A stretch of 64,000 nt of DNA from Carnobacterium_B sp045617425. Lineage in GTDB: Bacteria; Bacillota; Bacilli; Lactobacillales; Carnobacteriaceae. Shown piece by piece: positions 17,979 to 25,927 of this stretch; position 1 is the first letter of the stretch, and every line of letters starts with the position of its first letter. Location of the stretch: the NCBI RefSeq assembly GCF_045617425.1, contig NZ_JAZLIO010000009.1, positions 124,001 to 188,000 on the forward strand, given 5' to 3'. Both the position numbers and the translations under genes were made by a program. The notes under the pieces were generated by a model, which was not told the origin of the DNA, did no database searches, and saw only the letters and a list, made by a program, of their open reading frames with translations.

Positions 17979-18545
17979 TTAAAAGTCGTATTCTTCATCT
18001 TTCTTTTTACGCATTTCTACAAATACATCATTGAGCATAATTGTATCTTCAACCAATCGTTCAATTCGGAAAATAATGTCTTCATTGATGATTTTATTTC
18101 TATAAAAGTCTTTTTCTTCAATAAATACATACGTCGGAACAATCGTTGCTTTCATGTAAGCTAAAATAGGTTTTAGTTGTTGTTCAAGCATTAGAAAATG
18201 TTTGGGAGTACCAGCAGTACCGATCATACTCACTACTTTATCGCGAAATGCATTAACCGGCAATAAATCGAATACATTTTTTAAAGATGCTGGAATAGAA
18301 GCTTGAAAAGTTGGTGTTCCAATAATAAGCGCATCTGCAGCCATAATTTTTTCAGAAATGTCTTTTGTATCTCCTTCATACTCCCAATAATTTCTTCCAT
18401 CACTAAAAAACATTTCATACTCTGCTAAATCGATTAATTCAAATTCTACATCTGAGTATTTTTCTTTTAAATTTATTTCTACATAATTCATTGCTGTTTT
18501 TGTTTTCGTTCCTACAGTCGATCCCGAAATCCCTACTATTTTCAT
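17979..18545 (-). CDS. NADPH-dependent FMN reductase family protein
   Basis: Flavodoxin-fold reductase of 188 residues. The FMN-phosphate loop is SGSTVGTKTKTAMNYV near residue 8 and the second flavin loop is GTPTFQASIPASLKNVFDLLP near residue 75. The acidic, Lys-rich C-terminus is dispensable in relatives. It probably supplies reduced FMN to the LLM-type monooxygenase encoded just upstream on the same strand; the two are usually adjacent in related genomes (from memory). Here a 360-bp hairpin-repeat block lies between them, so coupling may be reduced. The ATG follows an AAAAAGGTGAG site. Confidence 0.88.
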   Translation of the reverse strand: MKIVGISGSTVGTKTKTAMNYVEINLKEKYSDVEFELIDLAEYEMFFSDGRNYWEYEGDTKDISEKIMAADALIIGTPTFQASIPASLKNVFDLLPVNAFRDKVVSMIGTAGTPKHFLMLEQQLKPILAYMKATIVPTYVFIEEKDFYRNKIINEDIIFRIERLVEDTIMLNDVFVEMRKKKDEEYDF

Positions 18546-18597
18546 TTATACTCACCTTTTTCTTAAACATTCGCTAGTTATTATGTGCATATGTCTC

Positions 18598-18908
18598 GGT
18601 TAACCGAGATACTCCGCATTCTTTATTTTTCTGTCGAGCCTAAACGTTGAACTCCGCATCCTTTATTTAGTTGAGCTGCGTTCGACAGGCTCTCGGAAAA
18701 AACATAATTCTTGCAGGGGGTGAAACATCCCTTTCAGAATTCTTTGTTTTTCTGTCGAGCCTAAACGTCGAACTCCGCATCCTTTATCTAGTTGAGCTTC
18801 ACTCCCCAGACACTTTGTAAAAAAAGATAAATCCCGCCGAAGATGGAACATCTTCTCTGTGATTTCCTGTTTTTACTGTATGTCTTTCAGGGTCGTTCAG
18901 CATCCTTT
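18598..18908 (-). repeat. Modular hairpin repeat, locus 2 (two full modules)
   Basis: Two modules of about 121 and 123 bases are bounded by GCATCC at 18656, 18777 and 18900. Module A forms a 94-nt hairpin (18680-18773) with GTTCGAC/GTCGAAC, AGGCTC/GAGCCT and AATTCT/AGAATT paired. Module B forms a hairpin at 18817-18876, nearly the same as the one at 9203-9261. A 52-base segment is directly repeated at 18626-18677 and 18747-18798 with two differences. The stop codon of the LLM gene (18907-18909) overlaps the last conserved boundary motif. A 62-codon open frame inside is incidental. Confidence 0.85.
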
Positions 18909-19962
18909 ATTTAGTTGTATATTTTTTTATGGCTGGGAGGATTTGGGTAGCGATGAGTTCGATATTTTTCTGGATTTTATCAAATGGGACTCCCCCAAAA
19001 TCAATTTGAGCCATGAAACGTTGCTGACCGTATAATTCGTATTGGTAAATCATTTTTTCAATGATTTGTTGCGGACTTCCTACCATTAAAGCATCTCTGT
19101 AATCAGTAGATTGGGCAAATTGTTGTTTTGGATACCCAGCCCCATTGATTGCTTGCATACCATAATTTAAATGTGGATAGAAATCACGAAGTGCATCTTG
19201 TGAGTTTTCAGCTGTGTAAAACAAACTCGTTGTAGCAATTGGCAAAGTGCTTGGGTCAAATCCACTTCTTTGAGCAGCTTCTCGGTAAACATCTACTGAT
19301 ACCTTAAAACTTGTTGCTGGTCCTCCTAAGGTTGTTAACATCATTGGTATACCAGCATATCCTGCTTTCATTGCACTAGCTGGTGGTCCACCTACAGCAC
19401 GCCAAATCGGTAATTTTCCATTTTGAGGTTGCGGAAGAATTTGAGCATTTTTTAGTGGTGCACGATAGTTCCCATCCCACGTTACACTCTCTTCCTTATT
19501 GATCTGCATTAAAAGCTCTAGTTTTTCTTCAAATAGTTCTTCATAATCACGAACATCATACCCTAATAAGCTATACGCTCCTACACGTGATCCTCTTCCT
19601 GCAACTATCTCCGCTCTTCCGTGAGAAATCAGATCTAGTGTTGCAAAGTCTTCATAAACACGTACAGGATCAGAAACACTTAAGACGGTTGCTGAACTAG
19701 CTATTTTAATTTTACTAGTGGCTTGAGCAATAGCACCCAAAATAACTGTATGAGCTTGTGATGTGAAATGTTCTTGATGGCTTTCTCCGAGTGCAAATAC
19801 ATCAATTCCAGCTTGTTCAGCTAGTTTAGCAGCTTCAACAAACTCTCCTATGCGTTGTTCAGCAGTAATCATTTTCCCAGTGTGAGGATTTCCCATGTGA
19901 TCTCCAATAGAATACAAACCAACTTCCATTCCTTTTGTTTCATCGATACGATATTCCTTCAT
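18907..19962 (-). CDS. LLM-class flavin-dependent oxidoreductase
   Basis: Luciferase-like monooxygenase family protein of 351 residues. It has the family opening VGLYSIGDHMGNPHTG, the active-site His region ALGESHQEHFTSQAH near residue 60, SSATVLSVSDPVRVYEDFAT and DLISHGRAEIVAGRGS near residue 120. It should use FMNH2 from the adjacent reductase to oxidise an unknown substrate. It lies between a MarR regulator (48 bp upstream) and the FMN reductase, which suggests an inducible oxidation operon. Its last codons and TAA are part of the hairpin-repeat boundary, so the C-terminus may have been altered by insertion of the repeat. Confidence 0.9.
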   Translation of the reverse strand: MKEYRIDETKGMEVGLYSIGDHMGNPHTGKMITAEQRIGEFVEAAKLAEQAGIDVFALGESHQEHFTSQAHTVILGAIAQATSKIKIASSATVLSVSDPVRVYEDFATLDLISHGRAEIVAGRGSRVGAYSLLGYDVRDYEELFEEKLELLMQINKEESVTWDGNYRAPLKNAQILPQPQNGKLPIWRAVGGPPASAMKAGYAGIPMMLTTLGGPATSFKVSVDVYREAAQRSGFDPSTLPIATTSLFYTAENSQDALRDFYPHLNYGMQAINGAGYPKQQFAQSTDYRDALMVGSPQQIIEKMIYQYELYGQQRFMAQIDFGGVPFDKIQKNIELIATQILPAIKKYTTK

Positions 19963-20010
19963 CTCTGATTTCTCCTTTTTAATTGACTAATCAAGTGATA
20001 GTTCAAAAAA

Positions 20011-20454
20011 TTATTCTGGCGGTAATACCTTTGATTCATTATTTTTATACAGCCTAGTCAACATATTATAAAGATTTTTTAGTTCTTCTTTAGTTAATGT
20101 ATCTTCAAATAAAGATGTTTGAAAATCTAGCTGCTCGGGCATTGCTTTTTCTAATACTTTTGTTCCTTTTGACGAAAGACTGATGGTCTTTTGTTTCCAT
20201 TCCTGCGTCCTCAGAACATAGCCTTCTTTTTCCAGCCGAGATAACATTCTGGAAATGCCTCCTTGAGTAACCGTAACTCTTTGAGCTAGTTCTGTTTGAG
20301 TCAAAGGTTGATAAACTTGAATTTGGACAAGCACATCAAATTGAGCACTCGTCAGTTTAAAACGTTTCAAAAATTCATTGGACAACTGATTGTTTTGATT
20401 AACAAAACGTATGAGTCTTAGCCAAGTTAATGAAGCTAACGTATTATTTTTCAT
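20011..20454 (-). CDS. MarR-family transcriptional regulator
   Basis: Winged-helix regulator of 147 residues from the ATG at 20454, which has AAAGGGGG 6 bases upstream; an open frame of 25 more codons runs through the promoter and is rejected. The helix-turn-helix is LTQTELAQRVTVTQGGISRMLSRLEKEGYV cut as LTQTELAQRVTV, then TQGGISRMLSRL, and the wing is RTQEWKQKTISLSSKG. It is first in an operon with the LLM oxidoreductase and probably represses it until a phenolic or quinone-like ligand binds; the ligand is unknown. A 26-bp palindrome covers its promoter, fitting autoregulation. Confidence 0.9.
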   Translation of the reverse strand: MKNNTLASLTWLRLIRFVNQNNQLSNEFLKRFKLTSAQFDVLVQIQVYQPLTQTELAQRVTVTQGGISRMLSRLEKEGYVLRTQEWKQKTISLSSKGTKVLEKAMPEQLDFQTSLFEDTLTKEELKNLYNMLTRLYKNNESKVLPPE

Positions 20455-20482
20455 ACTGTCCCCCTTTAGTCCTTCTTTCTTC

Positions 20483-20511
20483 ACTTTACATGTCAAGTGA
20501 CGTAAAGTCAA
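20483..20511 (-). promoter_or_regulatory. marR promoter with palindromic operator
   Basis: On the minus strand the -35 is TTGACT (20511-20506) and the -10 is TAAAGT (20488-20483), with a 17-bp spacer. The whole interval is an imperfect palindrome with outer arms ACTTTAC and GTAAAGT (20508-20483). It lies just before the marR ribosome site. The size and overlap with the promoter fit a MarR dimer site; binding is inferred. Confidence 0.65.
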
Positions 20512-20534
20512 CTTACTTTTTGAAAGCATTCTAC

Positions 20535-20585
20535 AAAAATGAACTCCAGACCAAGATTTTTTATCTTGATCTGGAGTTCATTTTT
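20535..20585 (-). terminator. Rho-independent terminator after ybaK
   Basis: A stem of more than 20 pairs with one mismatch (AAAAATGAACTCCAGA with its complement, then CAAGAT/ATCTTG) and a 5-nt T loop, with T-runs outside on both strands. Confidence 0.92.
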
Positions 20586-20597
20586 GTATTCTTATAT

Positions 20598-21092
20598 TCA
20601 GTATTGATTCGCTTCAATCGATGCAAATTCAGCTTTTATCAATTTTCGTAATTCATTAGGATTCACTTCAATCTGCATGCCTCTTTTCCCTGCTGAAACA
20701 ATGATTTGTTCCAGCGTTTGAGCTTGGGTAGAGATAAAGGTTGGAAAAGATTTCTTCATTCCAATGGGTGAACAGCCTCCACGAACGTAACCTGTTGTTT
20801 TTTCTAGTTCTGTTAAGGGAAGCAACTCTACTTTTTTGTTTCCACTAACTTTAGCTAGTGCTTTCAAATCAAGTTCACTAGTACCCGGTATACAAGCAAC
20901 AATCACACCTGTTTTATCACCTACAATAACTAATGTTTTGTAAATTTGATTTCTCGCTACGTTTAACTGCTCAAAAACCGCATCTGCTCCTAAATGATCC
21001 TCGCTCCAAGGAAACTCATATACTTGATAAGCAATGTCACTGGTTTCCAATCTCCGAATAGCATTTGTTTTTTGTACTTTATTTTTTTTCAT
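20598..21092 (-). CDS. ybaK: Cys-tRNA(Pro)/Cys-tRNA(Cys) deacylase YbaK
   Basis: Aminoacyl-tRNA editing protein of 164 residues with the YbaK/ProX fold. The family Lys is in QIYKTLVIVG near residue 50, and the binding loop GYVRGGCSPIGMKKSFPTF near residue 105 is the family signature, with the GxxxP-type glycine. It removes Cys wrongly attached to tRNA(Pro). The ATG at 21092 fits the family start; its ribosome site is weak (AAAAGAAAG). The gene follows the rRNA methyltransferase gene by about 38 bases on the same strand and probably shares its transcript. Confidence 0.9.
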   Translation of the reverse strand: MKKNKVQKTNAIRRLETSDIAYQVYEFPWSEDHLGADAVFEQLNVARNQIYKTLVIVGDKTGVIVACIPGTSELDLKALAKVSGNKKVELLPLTELEKTTGYVRGGCSPIGMKKSFPTFISTQAQTLEQIIVSAGKRGMQIEVNPNELRKLIKAEFASIEANQY

Positions 21093-21130
21093 TTGTATCA
21101 AACTTTCTTTTCAAAGTAGGTTGAATAAGA

Positions 21131-22312
21131 TTAATATCCTTTTTGTATTACATAAACTTTCAAATAATTACTTTGTGGGTAATGAGGATTGATTTTGAAA
21201 TCTTCTGGTAAAGTATGTTTTTCCAAAATTTCATAAGATATCCCTTTATGATCAAATGCTGTTTCAATAAACTGCTCAAACTTTTCCGTTGATACATTTG
21301 CTGCATTTGTAGAAGCAATAATCACACCATCTTCATTCGTAATATCAATGATATCTTCCAATAATGCAGTGTAGTCTTTAGAAACACTAAATGTTCTTTT
21401 TTTCGAGCGTGCAAAACTTGGTGGATCAACAACTACCGTATCAAATTTCAACTGTTTACGAATAGCATATCTCACGTAATCAAACACATCCATTACTCGT
21501 ATCGTTTGAAGTTCTGGATCTAATCCATTTACTTCAAATTGTTCTTTTGTCTTTTCTAGACTACGATTGGCTAGATCTACACTTGTTGTATGGCTGGCGC
21601 CTCCAATTGCTGCAGCAACAGAGAAAGCTCCTGTGTAGCTGAACGTGTTTAGGACAGTTTTGTCCATAGAGTAATGTTCAAGAATACTACGACGAACATT
21701 ACGTTGGTCTAAGAAAATCCCAGTCATTAATCCATCATTTAAATAAGTAGCAAAAGTTATGCCATTTTCTTTGATTAATAACGGTTCCGGTGCTTCTTCA
21801 CCATAAACGTGATTTGTTTCAGACTTCGTTTTAGTTTGGTATCTTATTTTTTCATATACCCCTTTGACATCTGAAACGACAGCAAGAAACGCTTTTAAAA
21901 TCGTTTGTTGATGCTTGTAGATTCCCGCACTGTACCATGAGAAGACATAATAATCAGCATAGACATCAATCGTCAATCCACCAAGACCATCACCTTCGCC
22001 ATTGAAAAATCGGTAAGCATTCGTTTGTTCGTTTAATTTAAGATCCGTACGTTCGGCCAATGCTTGATTAAATAATCGTTCAAAAAAAGTTTGATCGATT
22101 TTTTCATTTTCATTCATCGTTAAGATCCAACCGTCCCCCTTATTTTGTTTAGCAAGGTATGCTCGTGCAACAAATTTTTTGTTGTCGTCGAGTAATTCAA
22201 CTATCGTTCCTTCAGATTCAATCGGTTCTTTCACAAAATCTTCTTTCAATAATACTGGGTAACCATCTCTTACCATTTGAGTTGCTCGTCTTTTTAATTT
22301 GTATTTTTCCAC
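21131..22312 (-). CDS. Class I rRNA large-subunit methyltransferase (RlmI/YwbD type)
   Basis: SAM-dependent methyltransferase of 393 residues. An N-terminal PUA domain (residues 1-75) is followed by an RlmI-type middle domain and a Rossmann methyltransferase domain. Motif I is NTFSYTGAFSVAAAIGG near residue 215 and the catalytic loop is VVDPPSFARSK near residue 290. RlmI methylates a cytosine C5 in 23S rRNA; the exact target here is inferred. The start is GTG, with AAGGAG about 10 bases upstream. It precedes ybaK on the same strand. Confidence 0.9.
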   Translation of the reverse strand: MEKYKLKRRATQMVRDGYPVLLKEDFVKEPIESEGTIVELLDDNKKFVARAYLAKQNKGDGWILTMNENEKIDQTFFERLFNQALAERTDLKLNEQTNAYRFFNGEGDGLGGLTIDVYADYYVFSWYSAGIYKHQQTILKAFLAVVSDVKGVYEKIRYQTKTKSETNHVYGEEAPEPLLIKENGITFATYLNDGLMTGIFLDQRNVRRSILEHYSMDKTVLNTFSYTGAFSVAAAIGGASHTTSVDLANRSLEKTKEQFEVNGLDPELQTIRVMDVFDYVRYAIRKQLKFDTVVVDPPSFARSKKRTFSVSKDYTALLEDIIDITNEDGVIIASTNAANVSTEKFEQFIETAFDHKGISYEILEKHTLPEDFKINPHYPQSNYLKVYVIQKGY

Positions 22313-22388
22313 TATTTATAAACTCCTTTTTCCTTTTTATTTTATCTAGTATACCATATATAGCATCTAATTAAGCTGTGAGAGCAAT

Positions 22389-22427
22389 AAGAAAACCACT
22401 TGATTTATGATTTCAAGTGGTTTTCTT
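22389..22427 (-). terminator. Terminator overlapping the vanZ-like stop codon
   Basis: AAGAAAACCACTTGA pairs with TCAAGTGGTTTTCTT around an 8-nt loop. The last codons and TGA of the VanZ-like gene form the first arm, so the coding end and the terminator overlap. Confidence 0.8.
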
Positions 22428-23051
22428 ACTTTGCCATTTTTTATATAGCCATTGACTTATTTCAAATAATACAATTCCAATCATTGTTCCGATAGTATTA
22501 AAAATTAAATCATCAATATCCGACACACCTGTAAAGAAAAGAAATTGCATAGTTTCAATTAAAAACGAAACAGTTAACCCAATACCTAATGAGCGTAAAA
22601 AAGTATACTTTCTTTTCATTAAATAAGCTGCACCAAAACCCATTGGAACGAACCAAAGAATATTTCCATATAAGTTATAGTAGTAATCAAACAACGATGT
22701 TCCTTGAGTTAATTTTGCCGTTTCTACAAACGGTATCCAATTGATTTCGCTCAAAGGACGCATAACAATAGACACATTCATAATAGAATTATCTTCGCGA
22801 AAGACCGTTAAATGAATCAAGAGAAGGATATAAAAAATAAACACATTTAAAACAATTTCTCTGCGCCATTTTACTGGCTGTTTTTTCTTTTTTTTGACAG
22901 CTAGAACGACTCCACGTACGATAAGCCAAAAAATAAAATAAACGAATGTTTGGTCAACGCTGTGAAAAATTAATTCTACTAATGGAAAGTGGTTGATTGA
23001 TTCACCAAACCTTGATTCAATCCAATTAAAGAGGGGTTGCAAAAATACCAT
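22413..23051 (-). CDS. VanZ-family membrane protein
   Basis: Membrane protein of 212 residues with about five hydrophobic segments. The VanZ domain is shown by VFREDNSIMNVSIVMRPLSEINWIPF, then NLYGNILWFVPMGFGAAYLMKRK and TMQFLFFTGVSDIDDLIFNTIG, with the conserved GN, ETMQ and DIDD features. VanZ relatives give low-level teicoplanin resistance in one enterococcal case, but most are of unknown function. The ATG at 23051 has GAGGAGG 8 bases upstream; eight extra upstream codons include that site. Resistance is not implied here. Confidence 0.88.
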   Translation of the reverse strand: MVFLQPLFNWIESRFGESINHFPLVELIFHSVDQTFVYFIFWLIVRGVVLAVKKKKKQPVKWRREIVLNVFIFYILLLIHLTVFREDNSIMNVSIVMRPLSEINWIPFVETAKLTQGTSLFDYYYNLYGNILWFVPMGFGAAYLMKRKYTFLRSLGIGLTVSFLIETMQFLFFTGVSDIDDLIFNTIGTMIGIVLFEISQWLYKKWQSKKTT

Positions 23052-23214
23052 TAAAAAATCCTCCTCATTTGTCATTACGAATTAAGTATACATTATTATT
23101 AAGAGATAGTTTATTCGAAGTACCTAAATTTTACTTAAACTTTACTTTTAAAAACCTATCCCTGATACTATAGTCATTTGATTAAATTATTCAGCTATTT
23201 TAAAGCGAGTAAAA

Positions 23215-23243
23215 TTGACTATAATGTAAATAAATTGTAAAAT
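23215..23243 (+). promoter_or_regulatory. Promoter of the LtaS gene
   Basis: TTGACT (23215-23220), a 17-bp spacer and TAAAAT (23238-23243) form a near-consensus sigma-A promoter about 98 bases before the chosen GTG start. The upstream ATG at 23242 overlaps the -10, which excludes it as the translation start. Confidence 0.75.
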
Positions 23244-23340
23244 GTGTTATGATGCAGGATTATCGCAGGTCTCATTTAAAAATTGTAATTTTCAACTTAT
23301 ACTATTTATACTTGGTCATTTATTTAAGGAGGATTCAACA

Positions 23341-25494
23341 GTGAACAACATAAAAAAACTACTACAAACGAGGCTGGGATTTTTTTCTTTAGCGATTATC
23401 GTTTTTTGGATTAAAACATATATAGGGTATCAGGCAGAATTCTCTCTTGGTGTAGAAGGAGTTATGCAACAATTTATTTTATTGATTAACCCAGTTGCAA
23501 CAACGATTATTTTATTTTCAATTGCTCTTTACTTTAAAAGCTCAAAAAAATCCTATATCGCTTTAATAACGGTCTATACATTAATGACCATTTTATTCTT
23601 TGCGAATATTCTCTATTATAGAGAGTTTTCGGATTTCCTATCGGTCAGCACCATCTTGGGCGCCGGAAATGTTGCTGGAGGATTAGGAGCAAGTACTTTT
23701 GCTTTATTGCATGCAACTGATTTTCTTTATTTAGTTGACATCTTCATCTTGATTGCTTTATTAGCTACTAAGAATGTGACAATGGATAAACGCCCATTCA
23801 AAAAACGGTATGCATTTGCAGCTACAATTGTTGGGTTCACCTTATTTGCTGGTAACTTGGCTTTAGCTGAAAGTGATCGTCCCCAATTATTGGCTCGTAC
23901 ATTTGACCGTAATTATATTGTTAAATACCTTGGTATTAATTTCTTTACAGCTTACGATGGTTATCAAACTGCTCAAGCTAATCAAGTTAAAGCAAGTGCA
24001 GACGAATCAGATATTGAAGGTGTCTTGAGTTATGTCGATGAACATTTTGCTGGAGCTGATGCTGAAATGTTTGGTATTGCTGAAGATCGCAATGTTATCT
24101 ATTTACATTTAGAAAGTTTCCAACAATTTCTTATTGATTACAAATTAGAGACCGAACAAGGAGAATCTCTTGAAGTTACACCATTTATCAATAGTATTTA
24201 CCACAATGAAGACACACAAAGTTTCAGTAACTTCTTCCACCAAGTAGGACAAGGTAAAACAGCCGATTCTGAGATGCTCCTTGAGAATTCTTTGTTTGGC
24301 TTATCCCAAGGTGGTGCCTTTACACAAGTTGGAGGCAGCAACACTTTCCAATCTGCTTCACAAATATTAGGTTCAGAAAAAAATTATACAAGTGCTATGT
24401 TCCATGGTAACGTCGGTTCTTTCTGGAATCGAGACAACACATATAAATCAATGGGTGTTGATTACTTCTTTGATGATGAATCTTACACATTCACTGAAGA
24501 AAACACCTTAGAATATGGTATGAAAGACAAAATATTCTTTAAAGAATCTGTCCAATATCTAGAACAACTTCCACAACCGTTTTACTCTAAGTTTATTACT
24601 GTATCTAATCATTTTCCTTACCCATTGGATGAAGCAAATGTCGATTTTCCTGCTGCTACAACGGGGGATGATACAATTGATAATTACTTTGTGACTGCCC
24701 ATTATTTAGATCAAGCTATTGAAGAATTTTTCAACTATCTAAAAGAATCTGGTTTATATGATAATTCCATCATTGTTCTTTACGGTGATCATTATGGTAT
24801 ATCTAATTCAAGAAATGAAACATTAGCACCTTTACTTGGAAAAGATCCTGAGACTTGGTCAAGCTATGACAATACTATGATGCAAAGAGTTCCTTATATG
24901 GTTCACATTCCTGGAACAGGTAATGGAAAAATCCATGAAGAATTTGGAGGTCAAATCGATAGTCTTCCTACTCTTCTTCATTTATTAGGTATTGATACTA
25001 AAAACAATGTTTTACTTGGAACAGATTTATTCTCTGAAAACCATGATGAAACAGTTGCCTTCCGTAACGGAAATTTTGTAACTCCTAAATACACTGTTGA
25101 TGGTTCAACTATCTATGACACTAAAACAGGTGAATTAATCGTAGAACCTTCAGAAGAAGTTCTTGCAGAAGTTGAACAGTTAAGATTAGACGCAAATGCT
25201 CAATTAAGTTTATCTGACAGTATTTTGACAAGTGATCTTTTGCGTTTCTATACTCCTGAAGGTCTTGTTACGACAAATCCTGCTGATTACGATTACCGGG
25301 ATCAATTAAGTCGTATGAAAGCTTTAAATGAAAGTTTAGAAACAGAAGCTACAAGTATCTATAGTCAAAACGGCAATCAGTCTACAGTTGATCTTTATAA
25401 AACAAATGCTCCTGAATTGTTAGACGATCCTGAATCAGTTGACGAAACACAACCAGCTGAAACAGAAGCCCCTGACGTTAAGGTTGCAGAGTAA
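23341..25494 (+). CDS. ltaS: Lipoteichoic acid synthase-type sulfatase-fold protein
   Basis: Membrane enzyme of 717 residues that builds polyglycerol-phosphate from phosphatidylglycerol on the outer face. The start is GTG at 23341, preceded by AAGGAGG. Five membrane helices occupy about residues 10-190, then a linker, then the extracellular sulfatase domain. Visible catalytic features are the metal-binding Glu in HLESFQQF, nucleophile Thr307 in GQGKTADSE, and YGDHYGI near the end of the domain. The C-terminal 90 residues are an acidic tail rich in Glu, Thr and Pro. Several paralogues may exist (primase or synthase), so the exact type is uncertain. It is monocistronic. Confidence 0.9.
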   Translation: MNNIKKLLQTRLGFFSLAIIVFWIKTYIGYQAEFSLGVEGVMQQFILLINPVATTIILFSIALYFKSSKKSYIALITVYTLMTILFFANILYYREFSDFLSVSTILGAGNVAGGLGASTFALLHATDFLYLVDIFILIALLATKNVTMDKRPFKKRYAFAATIVGFTLFAGNLALAESDRPQLLARTFDRNYIVKYLGINFFTAYDGYQTAQANQVKASADESDIEGVLSYVDEHFAGADAEMFGIAEDRNVIYLHLESFQQFLIDYKLETEQGESLEVTPFINSIYHNEDTQSFSNFFHQVGQGKTADSEMLLENSLFGLSQGGAFTQVGGSNTFQSASQILGSEKNYTSAMFHGNVGSFWNRDNTYKSMGVDYFFDDESYTFTEENTLEYGMKDKIFFKESVQYLEQLPQPFYSKFITVSNHFPYPLDEANVDFPAATTGDDTIDNYFVTAHYLDQAIEEFFNYLKESGLYDNSIIVLYGDHYGISNSRNETLAPLLGKDPETWSSYDNTMMQRVPYMVHIPGTGNGKIHEEFGGQIDSLPTLLHLLGIDTKNNVLLGTDLFSENHDETVAFRNGNFVTPKYTVDGSTIYDTKTGELIVEPSEEVLAEVEQLRLDANAQLSLSDSILTSDLLRFYTPEGLVTTNPADYDYRDQLSRMKALNESLETEATSIYSQNGNQSTVDLYKTNAPELLDDPESVDETQPAETEAPDVKVAE

Positions 25495-25516
25495 TAAACT
25501 ATCTCTTAAATATTCG

Positions 25517-25551
25517 AAAAAGGTTGAGTCCATTAGGATTCAACCTTTTTT
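25517..25551 (+). terminator. Rho-independent terminator of ltaS
   Basis: AAAAAGGTTGA plus TCC pairs with GGA plus TCAACCTTTTT around ATTA, followed by T. It lies 23 bases after the stop codon. Confidence 0.92.
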
Positions 25552-25561
25552 GTTCTAAAAA

Positions 25562-25815
25562 AGCTCTTCGTCAAATGGTGTGGATGCTTCAAAATGAAAT
25601 TTCTTCTGGAATGGACAGGTTTGCTTGTGAAGCATGGGACCCCCGGTAAGCCTGTAGTCTTATCGGATTTCAAGCTTCAAATAAACTGTAATCGCTGAAG
25701 CGCTAACGGTTTCTAATTCTCATTGAATCCTATTCAGGCTACAAGCAACCCTATTCCTCCAGAAGTTTTTGGTGAGTAGGTTGATTCATCTATCCACACT
25801 AAAAATTATAGAACC
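25562..25815. mobile_element. MITE-like element, ISL3-type ends, 8-bp target duplication
   Basis: A 254-bp non-coding block is flanked by the 8-bp direct repeat TCTAAAAA (25554-25561 and 25816-25823). The left end reads AGCTCTTCGTCAAATGGTGT and the right end, on the other strand, GGTTCTATAATTTTTAGTGT; both have xTCT near the tip and then GTGTGGAT at the same distance. ISL3-family insertion sequences are known for ends of the GGxTCTT type and for 8-bp duplications. Inside, arms at 25603-25610, 25621-25628, 25741-25748 and 25758-25765 pair, as do 25649-25654 and 25735-25740. There is no transposase, so it would move in trans. Confidence 0.75.
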
Positions 25816-25927
25816 TCTAAAAATCATTTAACTAACATTCCCTCTTATTAATTGCTTCACAGTTTTTTCATATTTAATGATTACAATAAAAATAGAATCA
25901 ATTTTCATGTAGAAAGGAGTACTGTGT

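Noticed and set aside
18663..18851. Minus-strand open frame of 62 codons between the LLM and FMN reductase genes
   Set aside because: It lies wholly inside the hairpin repeat, has no good ribosome site, and its sequence follows the repeat arms rather than a protein pattern.
22413..23051. VanZ-like gene as an antibiotic resistance gene
   Set aside because: VanZ-family proteins are common in glycopeptide-sensitive Firmicutes and no other van gene is near; resistance is not supported.
23242..23340. Longer N-terminus for the LtaS gene from an ATG at 23242
   Set aside because: That ATG overlaps the -10 box of a near-consensus promoter and lacks a ribosome site; the GTG at 23341 has AAGGAGG.
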